DNA of 64,000 nucleotides from assembly GCF_016702655.1 (NCBI RefSeq), contig NZ_JADJDO010000004.1, positions 1-64,000 of the forward strand, in the 5' to 3' direction. This DNA comes from Ideonella sp. (GTDB lineage: Bacteria; Pseudomonadota; Gammaproteobacteria; Burkholderiales; Burkholderiaceae_C). A model generated the notes under the pieces. It did not search any database, was not told the DNA's origin, and saw nothing but the letters and a program-made list of their open reading frames with translations. The position numbers and the translations under genes are program-made. Positions 26,126-35,267 of the stretch are shown here, piece by piece (position 1 is the first letter of the stretch; each line of letters opens with the position of its first letter).

Positions 26126-27433
26126 ATGCAACGCGACCCGCACCTGAAGCCCGAACAGACCACCAATGCGGCCTTGATGGCGCGCCGCCGTGCGGCGATC
26201 GCGCGCGGCGTGGGCCAGGTGCACGAGGTCTTCATCGCGCGCGGCGAGAACGCCGAGGTCTGGGATGTCGAGGGTCGGCGCTACATCGACTTCGCGGGCG
26301 GCATCGCGGTGCTCAATACCGGCCACCGCCACCCGCAGGTGACAGCCGCCGTCCGCGACCAGCTCGACCGCTACACCCACACCTGCTTCCAGGTGCTCGC
26401 CTACGAGCCCTATGTCGAACTCGCCGAGCGGCTCAACGCGCGCGCGCCAGGCGACTTCGCGAAGAAGGCGCTGTTCCTGACCACCGGCTCCGAGGCGGTC
26501 GAGAACGCGGTCAAGATCGCGCGTGCCTATACCGGGCGCTCGGCGCTGATCGCCTTCACCGGCGGTTACCACGGCCGCACCCTGTTGACGCTTGGCCTGA
26601 CCGGCAAGGTGGCGCCGTACAAGGCCGGGTTCGGCCCCTTCCCGGCCGAGATCTTCCACGCCCGCTTCCCGGACGCACTGCGCGGCATCAGCGTCGACGA
26701 TGCGATGGCCTCGGTCGAGACGATCCTGAAGAACGACGTCGAGGCGAGCCGGGTCGCGGCGATCGTGATCGAGCCGGTGCAGGGCGAAGGCGGCTTCAAC
26801 GTCGCGCCGCCCGAGCTGCTGCGCCGCCTGCGCGCGTTGTGCGACGCGCACGGCATGCTGCTCATCGCCGACGAGGTGCAGACCGGCGCCGGCCGCACCG
26901 GCACCTGGTTCGCGATCGAGCAGTCGGGCGTCGCCCCCGACCTGATCACGATGGCAAAGTCGATGGCCGGAGGCTTCCCGATCTCGGCCGTGATCGGCCG
27001 CGCCGAGGTGATGGACGCACCCGGGCCCGGCGGCCTGGGCGGCACCTATGCCGGCTCGCCGCTGGCCTGTGCGGCGGCGCTGGCAGTGCTCGACGTGTTC
27101 GAGCAGCAGGATCTGCTGCAGCGCGCTTGCGATGTCGGCGCGCGCCTGCGCGCGGGCCTGCACGAGATCGCCGAACGTCATGCCTGCATCCGCGACGTGC
27201 GCGGGCTCGGCGCGATGGTCGCGATCGAGATCTTCCGCGACGGGGACCTCGCGCGGCCCGATGCCGAGCTGACGAAGCAGCTCGTCGCCGAGGCCGCGCG
27301 GCGCGGGCTGGTGCTGCTGTCGTGCGGTACCTACGCCAACGTGGTGCGCATCCTGGTTCCGCTGACCGCCAGCGACGCACTGCTCGACGAGGGGCTCGCG
27401 ATCCTCGGCGCGAGTTTCGACGCGCTCGCTTGA
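26126..27433 (+). CDS. gabT: 4-Aminobutyrate aminotransferase
   Basis: A 435-aa PLP class III aminotransferase converting GABA plus 2-oxoglutarate to succinic semialdehyde and glutamate. Family marks include the G-G-I-A-V-L-N-T-G-H-R-H-P segment, T-T-G-S-E-A-V-E-N-A, I-A-D-E-V-Q-T-G-A-G-R-T-G and the PLP-lysine in M-A-K-S-M-A-G-G-F-P. The start M-Q-R-D-P-H-L is chosen by homology-like length; in-frame codons further upstream run into the regulator promoter. It stands divergent from the MocR regulator and 168 bases before an ABC importer operon. A paralog lies at 59621-60909. Confidence 0.88.
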   Translation: MQRDPHLKPEQTTNAALMARRRAAIARGVGQVHEVFIARGENAEVWDVEGRRYIDFAGGIAVLNTGHRHPQVTAAVRDQLDRYTHTCFQVLAYEPYVELAERLNARAPGDFAKKALFLTTGSEAVENAVKIARAYTGRSALIAFTGGYHGRTLLTLGLTGKVAPYKAGFGPFPAEIFHARFPDALRGISVDDAMASVETILKNDVEASRVAAIVIEPVQGEGGFNVAPPELLRRLRALCDAHGMLLIADEVQTGAGRTGTWFAIEQSGVAPDLITMAKSMAGGFPISAVIGRAEVMDAPGPGGLGGTYAGSPLACAAALAVLDVFEQQDLLQRACDVGARLRAGLHEIAERHACIRDVRGLGAMVAIEIFRDGDLARPDAELTKQLVAEAARRGLVLLSCGTYANVVRILVPLTASDALLDEGLAILGASFDALA

Positions 27434-27601
27434 CGCTCGCCGTGCCCAAGACCGCCACTGTCCGACGGGACGACACGATGCTGCGTCGGGCGGACCGGTG
27501 ACAACGCCGACCAGCCGCTGTCCCGGTGGCGCTATGCTCGCCCCCTCAGGCAAGGCACAAGCCGGTCGGCTGCCCCCCGCGCCGGTAAAAGGAGACCGCA
27601 T

Positions 27602-28687
27602 TTGAACAACGCCACGGCGCTCGTCACCTTTGCCGGCGTGCAAAAGACCTACGACGGCAAGACCCTCGTCGTGCGTCAGCTCGACCTCGACATCCGCCGC
27701 GGCGAGTTCCTGACCCTGCTCGGGCCCTCGGGATCGGGCAAGACGACGACGCTGATGATGCTGGCGGGCTTCGAGAGCCCGACCGCCGGCGAGATCCTGC
27801 TCGACGGCCAGCCGATCACGCGCACGCCGCCACACAAGCGCAACTTCGGCATGGTGTTCCAGAACTATGCCCTCTTCCCGCACCTGACGGTCGGCGACAA
27901 CGTGGCCTACCCGCTGACCGTGCGCAAGGTGCCCAAGGCCGAACTGGGCAAGCGCGTCGAGCGCGCGCTCGGCATGGTGCGGCTCACGGGCATGGCGTCG
28001 CGCTATCCGGGCCAGCTCTCGGGCGGCCAGCAGCAGCGCGTCGCGCTCGCGCGCGCGCTCGTGTTCGACCCGCAACTGGTGCTGATGGACGAGCCGCTCG
28101 GCGCGCTCGACAAGCAGTTGCGCGAGCACATGCAGATCGAACTCAAGGAACTGCACCGGCAGCTCGGCGTGACCTTCGTCTACGTGACCCACGACCAGGG
28201 CGAGGCGCTGACGATGAGCAACCGCGTCGCCGTCTTCAACGACGGCGCGATCCAGATGATCGACGCCGTCGAGAAGCTCTACGAGGCGCCGGTGAATCGC
28301 TTCGTCGCCAGCTTCGTCGGCGACAGTACGGTCCTCGAAGGCCAGAGCGGCGCGACCGACGCCCAGCGCTGCGAGATGCTGCTCCCCGGCGGCGAACGCC
28401 TGAGCGGCATCAACGTCAACGGCGTGGCGCCGGGCGCCAGCGTCGTGGCATCGATCCGGCCCGAGCGCATCGAGGCTCATTTCGGCGCTCCGCCGACGAG
28501 CGCCAACGTACTGCGCGCCGCCGTCAACGACGTGCTCTATTTCGGCGACCACCTGCGCCTGCGCTGCGCCCTGCCCGGCCAGACAGAGGCCACGGTCAAG
28601 CTGCGCCTCGACGGCAGCACCCCGCCCGTCGCCGGCCAGCCGGTCTGGTTGCGCTTTCCGGACCCGCACTTGCGCATCTACGCCTGA
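27602..28687 (+). CDS. Polyamine-type ABC importer ATPase (PotA-like), TTG start
   Basis: This 361-aa ATPase has Walker A G-P-S-G-S-G-K-T-T at residues 41 to 49, N-Y-A-L-F-P-H-L-T in the Q-loop, L-S-G-G-Q-Q-Q-R and Walker B L-V-L-M-D-E-P-L-G-A-L-D, plus a C-terminal TOBE-like regulatory domain (residues 240 to 360). The PotA/FbpC group serves polyamine or related importers. No ATG fits the N-terminus. A TTG at 27602, nine bases after aggag, is the likely start. It leads a four-gene importer operon with binding protein and two permeases. Confidence 0.85.
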   Translation: MNNATALVTFAGVQKTYDGKTLVVRQLDLDIRRGEFLTLLGPSGSGKTTTLMMLAGFESPTAGEILLDGQPITRTPPHKRNFGMVFQNYALFPHLTVGDNVAYPLTVRKVPKAELGKRVERALGMVRLTGMASRYPGQLSGGQQQRVALARALVFDPQLVLMDEPLGALDKQLREHMQIELKELHRQLGVTFVYVTHDQGEALTMSNRVAVFNDGAIQMIDAVEKLYEAPVNRFVASFVGDSTVLEGQSGATDAQRCEMLLPGGERLSGINVNGVAPGASVVASIRPERIEAHFGAPPTSANVLRAAVNDVLYFGDHLRLRCALPGQTEATVKLRLDGSTPPVAGQPVWLRFPDPHLRIYA

Positions 28688-28726
28688 CCCGCTTTCGCTG
28701 CCCCACCACCCGAGAGGAGACCTGCC

Positions 28727-29758
28727 ATGAGAAAGACACCATTGATCGCCGCGCTGGCCGCATTCCTGGCCCTGCCCGTGCTGGCGCAGAGCCAGCTCAC
28801 TGTCGTCAACTTCGGCGGCGCCAACGGCAACGCGCAGAAGAAGGCGTACTTCGAGCCGTTCGAGAAGGCCAGCGGCGCCAAGGTCGTCGGCGTCGAGTAC
28901 AACGGCGAGCAGGCCAAGATCAAGGCCATGGTCGAGACCAAAAAGGTCACCTGGGACGTGGTCGAGGTCGAAAGCCCGGACCTGAACCGCGGCTGCGACG
29001 AAGGCCTGTTCGAGAAGCTCGACTGGAGCAAGATCGGCAACAAGGCCGATTTCGCCAGCGCCGCCGTGCACGAGTGCGGCATCGGCGTCTTCGTCTGGTC
29101 GACCGTGCTCGCCTACAACGGCGACAAGCTCAAGCCCGGGCCGCAGAGCTGGGCTGACTTCTGGGACACGAAGAAGTTTCCCGGCAAGCGCGGCATGCGC
29201 AAGGGCGCCCGCTACAACCTCGAGTTCGCGCTGATGGCCGATGGCGTGCCGGTGGCCGATGTCTACAAGGTGCTCGCGACGCCGGCCGGCGCCGACCGCG
29301 CGTTCAAGAAGCTCACCGAGCTCAAGCCGCAGATCCAATGGTGGGAGGCCGGCGCACAGCCGCCGCAGTTCCTGGTCGCCGGCGACGTGGTGATGAGCAC
29401 CGCCTACAACGGCCGCATCGACGCCGCGCAGCGCGAAGGCAAGAACCTGCAGATCAGCTGGAAGGGCGGCATCTACGACCTCGACTACTGGGTCATGCCC
29501 AAGGGCGGCGCGAACAAGGAGCTGGCGCACAAGTTCATCGCGCTCGCGAGCAGCGCCGACGCGCAGGCCGAGTACGCGAAGCTGATCTCCTACGGCCCGA
29601 CCAACGCCAAGGCGCTGACCAAGCTCGATCCGAAGGTGCTTGCCTTGCTGCCCACGTCGCCGGCGAACGCGAAGGAGGCGCTGCAGTTCAACATCAAGTT
29701 CTGGGCCGACCAGGGCGAGGCGCTCGAGAAGCGCTTCGCGTCGTGGGCCACACAGTAG
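28727..29758 (+). CDS. Periplasmic solute-binding protein of a polyamine/amine-type ABC importer
   Basis: A 343-aa secreted protein. A signal peptide (M-R-K-T-P-L-I to V-L-A-Q-S, residues 1 to about 21) precedes a PotD/SBP_bac-type fold with L-T-V-V-N-F-G-G, W-D-V-V-E-V-E-S and P-K-G-G-A-N-K near the end. It lacks the N-W-x-x-Y start of true PotF/SpuD proteins and belongs to the more divergent PotD-like group found next to GABA- and guanidino-compound genes. A gaggagac ribosome-binding site precedes the ATG. The substrate is uncertain; neighbours suggest a GABA precursor. Confidence 0.8.
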   Translation: MRKTPLIAALAAFLALPVLAQSQLTVVNFGGANGNAQKKAYFEPFEKASGAKVVGVEYNGEQAKIKAMVETKKVTWDVVEVESPDLNRGCDEGLFEKLDWSKIGNKADFASAAVHECGIGVFVWSTVLAYNGDKLKPGPQSWADFWDTKKFPGKRGMRKGARYNLEFALMADGVPVADVYKVLATPAGADRAFKKLTELKPQIQWWEAGAQPPQFLVAGDVVMSTAYNGRIDAAQREGKNLQISWKGGIYDLDYWVMPKGGANKELAHKFIALASSADAQAEYAKLISYGPTNAKALTKLDPKVLALLPTSPANAKEALQFNIKFWADQGEALEKRFASWATQ

Positions 29759-29788
29759 GCCCAACCCGCGCCAGCCTGCGAGCGCAAG

Positions 29789-31039
29789 ATGACCACCGCT
29801 GCTGCGATCGGGTCGCCCGAACTGCTGCGCACGCTCGCGCGCGTGCAGTCGCGGCGGCGCATGGTCGCGTTGGCGCTCACGCTGCCGCTATTCCTGTTCC
29901 TGCTCGCCACCTTCTTGGTGCCGATCGTTGCGCTGCTCATGCGCGCGGTCGAGAACCCCGAGGTGGCAAACGCATTGCCGCGCAGCGCGGCGGCGCTGGC
30001 GCAGTGGGACCGCAAGGCCGAGCCGCCGGCGGCAGCCTACGCCGCGGTCGCGGCCGACCTGGGCGCGCTCGACGAGGGATCGCAAGCCGGTGCGCTGGCG
30101 CGCCGCCTGAACAGCGAAGTGCCGGGCGCGCGCTCGCTGGTGATGGCCACCTACCGCGCAACCCAGGCCGACCTGCGCGCCGATCGCATGACGCCCGAGC
30201 AGGTCCGCGAGCAGATGCTCGCGCTCGACCCGCGCTGGGCCGAGCTCCCCTACTGGCAGGCGATCGCCAAGAACGCGTCGCGCTGGACGCCCGACTACCT
30301 GCTGACCTCGGTCGACCTCAAGCGCAGCGTCGACGGCGGCATCGAGCGCGTGGCGCCGGATCAGGCTGTGTTTGGCAGCATCCTGCTGCGCACCTTCAAC
30401 ATCAGCGCCGTCGTCACGCTCGCCTGCCTTCTGCTCGGCTACCCGCTCGCCTACTGGCTGTCGACGCTGTCGGCGCGCCAGGCCAACGTGCTGATGATCC
30501 TCGTGCTGGTGCCGTTCTGGACTTCGATCCTGGTCCGCGTAGCGGCCTGGATCGTGCTGCTGCAGCGCGAGGGGCTGGTCAACAAGGCGCTGCTCTCGCT
30601 CAACGTCGTCGCCGAGCCGCTGACGCTGCTCTTCAACCGCACCGGCGTGATCGTGTCGATGACGCACATCCTGCTGCCGTTCATGATCCTGCCGCTGTAC
30701 AGCGTGATGAAGTCGGTGCCGCCGACCTACCTGCGCGCTGCGGTCTCGCTCGGCAGCCCACCGCTGGCGGCGTTCTTCCGCGTCTACCTGCCGCAGACCT
30801 GGCCCGGCATCGGCGCCGGCGGGCTGCTCGTCTTCATCCTCTCGATCGGTTATTACGTGACGCCGGCGTTGCTCGGCGGCGCCGACGACCAGATGCTGTC
30901 GTACTACATCGCGCAGTACACCAATGTCGACGTCAACTGGGGCATGGCCTGTGCGCTCGGCGCGGTGCTGCTCGCCGCGACGCTGGTGCTGTATGCCGTC
31001 TACCGGCGCGTCGTCAAGTCCGAACTGAGCCTGGGATGA
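29789..31039 (+). CDS. ABC importer permease (PotB-like) with extended N-terminal periplasmic loop
   Basis: A 416-aa permease, longer than the usual 280-300 aa. After the first transmembrane helix (about residues 28 to 50) a hydrophilic segment of about 130 residues, carrying R-M-T-P-E-Q-V-R-E-Q-M-L, precedes the remaining helices, as in some PotB-like proteins for opine or polyamine uptake. The EAA loop reads Y-L-R-A-A-V-S-L-G-S-P. Its stop overlaps the next ATG (ATGA). Confidence 0.82.
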   Translation: MTTAAAIGSPELLRTLARVQSRRRMVALALTLPLFLFLLATFLVPIVALLMRAVENPEVANALPRSAAALAQWDRKAEPPAAAYAAVAADLGALDEGSQAGALARRLNSEVPGARSLVMATYRATQADLRADRMTPEQVREQMLALDPRWAELPYWQAIAKNASRWTPDYLLTSVDLKRSVDGGIERVAPDQAVFGSILLRTFNISAVVTLACLLLGYPLAYWLSTLSARQANVLMILVLVPFWTSILVRVAAWIVLLQREGLVNKALLSLNVVAEPLTLLFNRTGVIVSMTHILLPFMILPLYSVMKSVPPTYLRAAVSLGSPPLAAFFRVYLPQTWPGIGAGGLLVFILSIGYYVTPALLGGADDQMLSYYIAQYTNVDVNWGMACALGAVLLAATLVLYAVYRRVVKSELSLG

Positions 31040-31854
31040 CCCTGCTTCCCCAATTCCCCGCCTACGCGACACTGCTCGACAAGCTCGGCTGGTGGGCGCT
31101 GCGCGCGCTGTGCGTGGCCCTGCTGGCGTTCCTGCTGCTGCCGATACTGGTCATCATCCCGCTCTCGTTCAGCGACAGCTCGTTTCTCGCCTACCCGATG
31201 CCGGGCTGGTCGCTGAAGTGGTACGAGAACCTGTTCACCTCCGACGACTGGGCGCGCGCGGCGCGCAACAGCTTCATCGTTGCGCCGTCGGCGACGCTCA
31301 TCGCCACCACGCTCGGCACGCTGACCGCGGTCGGCCTGGCGCGGGTGCAGTTCTTCGGCAAGGGCCTGTTGATGAGCGTGCTGATCGCGCCGATGGTGGT
31401 GCCGATCGTCGTCGTCGGCGTCAGCACCTACCTCTTCTTCGCGAAGATCGGGCTCGCCGACACCTACCTCGGCCTGATCCTCGTGCATGCGGCGCTCGGC
31501 GCGCCGTTCGTCGTCACCACCGTGCTGGCGACGCTGCAGGGCTTCAACCACAATCTCGTGCGCGCGTCGCTGAGCCTGGGTGCCGGTCCGATCGAGACCT
31601 TCTTCCGGGTCACGCTGCCGGTGATTGCGCCGGGCGTGATCTCGGGCGCCCTGTTCGCGTTCGCGACCTCGTTCGACGAAGTCGTCGTCACCCTCTTCCT
31701 CGCCGGGCCGACGCAGGTGACGCTGCCGCGCCAGATGTTCACCGGCATCCGCGAGAACATCAACCCGACCATCGCCGCGGTGGCGACCTTGCTGATCATC
31801 TTCACCACCAGCCTGATGCTGGTGCTGGAGTGGATCCGCGGGCGCAGGCGATGA
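31036..31854 (+). CDS. ABC importer permease (PotC-like)
   Basis: A 272-aa inner-membrane permease with about six helices. Its L-S-F-S-D-S-S-F segment and W-S-L-K-W-Y-E-N-L-F are typical PotC/PotI features, and the EAA loop reads L-V-R-A-S-L-S-L-G-A-G-P. The ATG overlaps the partner permease stop. The following gene begins with an ATG that overlaps this stop as well, so transport and catabolic genes are one transcription unit. Confidence 0.85.
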   Translation: MTLLPQFPAYATLLDKLGWWALRALCVALLAFLLLPILVIIPLSFSDSSFLAYPMPGWSLKWYENLFTSDDWARAARNSFIVAPSATLIATTLGTLTAVGLARVQFFGKGLLMSVLIAPMVVPIVVVGVSTYLFFAKIGLADTYLGLILVHAALGAPFVVTTVLATLQGFNHNLVRASLSLGAGPIETFFRVTLPVIAPGVISGALFAFATSFDEVVVTLFLAGPTQVTLPRQMFTGIRENINPTIAAVATLLIIFTTSLMLVLEWIRGRRR

Positions 31855-32804
31855 CGGACCAGCAGGCCAAGGGCCGGCACTTCCGCAAACTGCATGCCGG
31901 CGGGACGTTCGTGATGCCCAACGCCTGGGACGCCGGCAGCGCACGCCTGCTCGCGGCCGCGGGCTTTGCCGCCATCGGCACCACGAGCGCCGGCATCGCC
32001 TACTCGATGGGCCGCCCCGACGGCGCCGGCCGCGTGAGTCGCCGAAACGAAGCGCCTATGAAATTGCGCAGAGCAGGCGACTCACACTCAGGCCTACGCT
32101 GCACAGCTGCGCAGGTGCTTCGCTGCGGCCTGAGCCGCACCGAGATGATCGACGCGGTGCAGCGCATCGCGATCGCGATCGACCAGCCCGTCAGCGCCGA
32201 CCTCGAGGCCGGCTTCGGCGCGACGCCCGAGGAGGTGGCGCGGACCGTGCGTCTGGCGATCGGCGCCGGCGCGGTCGGCTGCAACATCGAGGACGCGAGC
32301 GGCGACGCGGCTGCGCCGCTCTTCGATGCCGGGCTTGCGACCGAGCGCATCCGCGCCGCGCGCGAGGCAGCCGATGCGACCGGCATCGCCTTCACCCTCA
32401 CGGCGCGCAGCGACGGCTATCTGGTCGGCAGCCCGGAGCCATTCGCCGACTCGGTGCGCCGAGCAAGGCTGTACCGCGAGGCCGGCGCCGACTGCCTGTT
32501 CATTCCCGGCGCGCAGGACCTGCCGACCATCGCCTCGCTGGTGGCCGAACTCGACGCGCCGCTCAGCGTCGTGATGGGTCTGCGCGGCACGCCGGTCAGC
32601 GTCGCCGAACTGGCGGCAGCCGGCGTGCGGCGCATCAGCACCGGCGGCAGCCTGGCGCGCGCCGCGCTCGGCCTCGTGCGGCGGGCAGCGGTCGAAATCT
32701 TCGAACAAGGTCGCTTCGGCTATGCCGACGGCCAGATTCCGGACGAGGAGCTGTGCCGCTTTTTCGCGCACGCCGACGATGGCGCGCCCGCGGATCAGCA
32801 ATGA
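31851..32804 (+). CDS. Isocitrate lyase/PEP mutase family protein with a 32-codon insertion
   Basis: A 317-aa TIM-barrel protein of the PEP mutase/isocitrate lyase superfamily (2-methylisocitrate lyase- or oxaloacetate hydrolase-like). Early F-V-M-P-N-A-W-D-A-G-S-A-R, the metal-site region V-S-A-D-L-E-A-G-F-G, C-N-I-E-D-A-S-G and L-T-A-R-S-D-G-Y support this. The typical active-site K-K-C-G-H of isocitrate lyase is absent. Between G-R-P-D-G-A-G-R and L-S-R-T-E-M, where relatives run straight on, 32 extra codons from hairpin DNA (32034-32129) are inserted in frame. Function is uncertain. Stop and start overlap its neighbours. Confidence 0.75.
   Translation: MTDQQAKGRHFRKLHAGGTFVMPNAWDAGSARLLAAAGFAAIGTTSAGIAYSMGRPDGAGRVSRRNEAPMKLRRAGDSHSGLRCTAAQVLRCGLSRTEMIDAVQRIAIAIDQPVSADLEAGFGATPEEVARTVRLAIGAGAVGCNIEDASGDAAAPLFDAGLATERIRAAREAADATGIAFTLTARSDGYLVGSPEPFADSVRRARLYREAGADCLFIPGAQDLPTIASLVAELDAPLSVVMGLRGTPVSVAELAAAGVRRISTGGSLARAALGLVRRAAVEIFEQGRFGYADGQIPDEELCRFFAHADDGAPADQQ
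32034..32134. repeat. In-frame double-hairpin insertion inside a coding sequence
   Basis: Arms gtgagtcgcc (32034-32043) and ggcgactcac (32076-32085) form one perfect 10-bp stem. Arms ctcaggcc (32087-32094) and ggcctgag (32127-32134) form a second 8-bp stem directly after it. The extra length relative to the protein family is 96 bases, a multiple of three without stop codons. It resembles palindromic elements that insert in coding frames, such as those known in Rickettsia, though no sequence relation to them is claimed. Confidence 0.65.
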
Positions 32805-33744
32805 AGAACCAGCCGCTGTCGGGCAACGCGATGCCGCGCTTCGGCGGCATCGCGACCATGATGCGGCTGCCGCTGGCCGCTTCGGCCGATGGGTTGGACG
32901 CCGCGTTCATCGGCGTGCCGCTCGACATCGGCACCAGCAACCGCGCCGGCGCGCGCTTCGGTCCGCGCCAGATGCGCGCCGAGTCGGCGCTGATCCGGCC
33001 CTACAACATGGCCACCGGCGCGGCGCCGTTCGACACGCTGCAGGTGGCCGACCTCGGCGACGTGCCGATCAACACCTACTCGCTCGACAAGTCGCTCGCC
33101 ATCATCAGCAGCTTCTACGAGGGCGTGCTTGCCGCCGGCTGCCGGCCGTTGACGCTGGGCGGCGACCACACGATCGCGCTGCCGATCCTGCGCGCGATTG
33201 CCGCGCGTCACGGCCCGGTGGCACTCGTCCACGTGGACGCGCATGCCGATGTCAACGACGAGATGTTCGGCGAGCGTATCGCGCACGGCACGCCATTCCG
33301 GCGCGCGGTCGAGGAAGGCCTGCTGCGCTGCGACCGGGTCTGGCAGATCGGGCTGCGCGGCACGGGCTACGCCGCGGACGACTTCGACTGGCCGCGCGCG
33401 CAGGGCTTCACGGTCGTGCCGGCACATGAGGTCTGGTACCGCTCGTTGGCGCCCTTGATGGCGAGGTGCGCGAGCGCATCGGCGCGGCGACGCCGGTCTA
33501 CCTGAGCTTCGACATCGACGGCATCGACCCCGCCTTCGCCGGCGGCACCGGCACGCCCGAGATCGGCGGCCTGAGCGTGCCGCAGGCGCTCGAGATCGTG
33601 CGCGGCTGCCGCGGGCTGAACCTTGTCGGCGCGGATCTGGTCGAAGTCGCGCCGCCCTACGACACCAGCGGCAACACCGCCCTGCTCGGCGCCAACCTGC
33701 TCTACGAGATGCTGTGCGTGCTGCCGGGCGTCCGCCTGCGCTGA
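32801..33744 (+). pseudogene. Agmatinase/guanidinobutyrase-family ureohydrolase, one-base frameshift
   Basis: Joined across a missing base near 33462, the product is about 314 aa and complete. The binuclear manganese site is present: G-G-D-H-T-I-A-L-P, H-V-D-A-H-A-D-V-N and, after the break, S-F-D-I-D-G-I-D-P-A-F-A-G-G-T-G-T-P-E. These enzymes release urea from a guanidino compound. The gene lies between an importer, gabT and gabD, so 4-guanidinobutyrate (giving GABA) is a likelier substrate than agmatine; this is inference. The break (A-E-V-R-E-R-I expected where A-R-C-A-S-A is read) looks like a sequencing error. The ATG overlaps the previous stop. Confidence 0.8.
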
Positions 33745-33778
33745 GCCCGCAACCAACAAATTTCACCTGGAGAACCCC

Positions 33779-35251
33779 ATGGACGCGAAGACCTCCCCCC
33801 TGGCGACGCTGAACGACCCGACGCTGCTCAAGACCGACGCACTGATAGACGGCGAGTGGGTTCGCGGCGAATCGCGCTTCGACGTGATCGACCCGGCAAC
33901 GAGCCTGAAGCTGGCCGATGTGGCCGATCTCGGCGTCGCCGAGACGCAGGCCGCCATCGACGCCGCGAGCCGGGCACTGCCTGGCTGGCGCGGCAAGACC
34001 GCAAAGGAGCGCAGCGCGATCCTGATGGCCTGGTTCCGGCTGATGCACGAGCATGCCGACGACCTGGCGCGGATCATGACCGCCGAGCAGGGCAAGCCGC
34101 TTGCCGAAGCGAGGGGCGAAGTCATCTACGGCGCGAGCTTCATCGAGTGGTTCGCCGAGGAGGGCAAGCGCGTCTACGGCGAAACCGTGCCGACGACCGA
34201 CAACAACAAGCGCTTCGTCGTCATCAAGCAGGCGATGGGCGTCTGCGCGGCGATCACGCCCTGGAACTTCCCGAACGCGATGATCACGCGCAAGGTCGGC
34301 CCGGCACTGGCTGCCGGCTGCCCGGTAATCGTCAAGCCCGCCGGGCAGACGCCGCTGTCGGCGCTGGCGCTGGCCGAGCTCGGCCAACGTGCCGGCCTGC
34401 CCGCGGGCGTGCTCAACATCGTCACGTCGGCGCGTTCGGCAGCGATCGGCAAGCTGCTGTGCGAGAGCGAAGTCGTGCGCCACCTCTCGTTCACCGGGTC
34501 GACCGAAGTCGGCCGGATCCTGGCCGCGCAGTGCGCGCCGACGATCAAGAAGCTCTCGCTCGAGCTCGGCGGCAACGCGCCCTTCATCGTCTTCGACGAC
34601 GCCGACCTCGACAGCGCGGCCGACGGCGCGCTCGCCAGCAAGTACCGCAACGCCGGCCAGACCTGCGTCTGCGCAAACCGGCTCTACGTCCAGGACGGCG
34701 TCTACGACGCCTTCGTCGACAAACTCGCCGCCAGGGTGCGCGGGATCAAGGTCGGCAGCGGCTTCGAGGCCGGCGTGACGCAGGGGCCGATGATCGACGA
34801 CAACTCGATCGCCAAGATCGAGCAGCACGTTGCCGACGCAATAGCCAAGGGCGCCAAGCTCAAGCTCGGCGGCAAGAAGTCGGGCGCGCGCTTCTACGAG
34901 CCCACCCTGCTGACCGACGCGACGAGCGACATGCTGTGCGCGCGTGAGGAGACCTTCGGCCCGGTGGCGCCGGTGTTCCGCTTCAAGACCGAGGCCGAAG
35001 CGATCGCGCTCGCCAACGACACCGAGTTCGGCCTCGCGGCCTACTTCTACAGCCGCGACATCGGGCGCATCTTCCGCGTCGGCGAGGCACTCGAGTCGGG
35101 CATGGTCGGCGTCAATACCGGCATCATCTCGACCGCCGAAGTGCCCTTCGGCGGCGTCAAGCAGTCCGGCCTCGGCCGCGAGGGCTCGCGCCACGGCATC
35201 GACGACTACGTCGAGATCAAGTACCTCTGCCTGGGCGACATCCTGAAGTAG
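33779..35251 (+). CDS. gabD: Succinate-semialdehyde dehydrogenase (NAD(P)+)
   Basis: A 490-aa aldehyde dehydrogenase. It has T-P-W-N-F-P-N-A-M in the cofactor fold, F-T-G-S-T-E-V-G, the catalytic Glu in L-E-L-G-G-N-A-P and the catalytic Cys in N-A-G-Q-T-C-V-C-A-N, all in the GabD subgroup pattern. It oxidises succinic semialdehyde to succinate, the step after GabT. An aggag-like site (ctggag) precedes the ATG. It closes the importer-ureohydrolase-gabD transcription unit. Confidence 0.9.
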   Translation: MDAKTSPLATLNDPTLLKTDALIDGEWVRGESRFDVIDPATSLKLADVADLGVAETQAAIDAASRALPGWRGKTAKERSAILMAWFRLMHEHADDLARIMTAEQGKPLAEARGEVIYGASFIEWFAEEGKRVYGETVPTTDNNKRFVVIKQAMGVCAAITPWNFPNAMITRKVGPALAAGCPVIVKPAGQTPLSALALAELGQRAGLPAGVLNIVTSARSAAIGKLLCESEVVRHLSFTGSTEVGRILAAQCAPTIKKLSLELGGNAPFIVFDDADLDSAADGALASKYRNAGQTCVCANRLYVQDGVYDAFVDKLAARVRGIKVGSGFEAGVTQGPMIDDNSIAKIEQHVADAIAKGAKLKLGGKKSGARFYEPTLLTDATSDMLCAREETFGPVAPVFRFKTEAEAIALANDTEFGLAAYFYSRDIGRIFRVGEALESGMVGVNTGIISTAEVPFGGVKQSGLGREGSRHGIDDYVEIKYLCLGDILK

Positions 35252-35267
35252 CCTGGCCTGGCGCGCG

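Noticed and set aside
23854..26235. A 793-aa frame fusing the PIN toxin, its antitoxin region and the MocR regulator region
   Set aside because: Only the VapC end is in the correct frame; the rest reads other genes out of frame.
27480..27600. A sigma-70 promoter before the TTG-started importer ATPase gene
   Set aside because: A tatgct string at 27533 is seen, but no -35 box at suitable spacing could be supported, so it is not listed as a feature.
25922..29764. A 1280-aa minus-strand open frame across gabT and the importer genes
   Set aside because: Same antisense-shadow character; the plus-strand genes have recognisable catalytic motifs and ribosome-binding sites.
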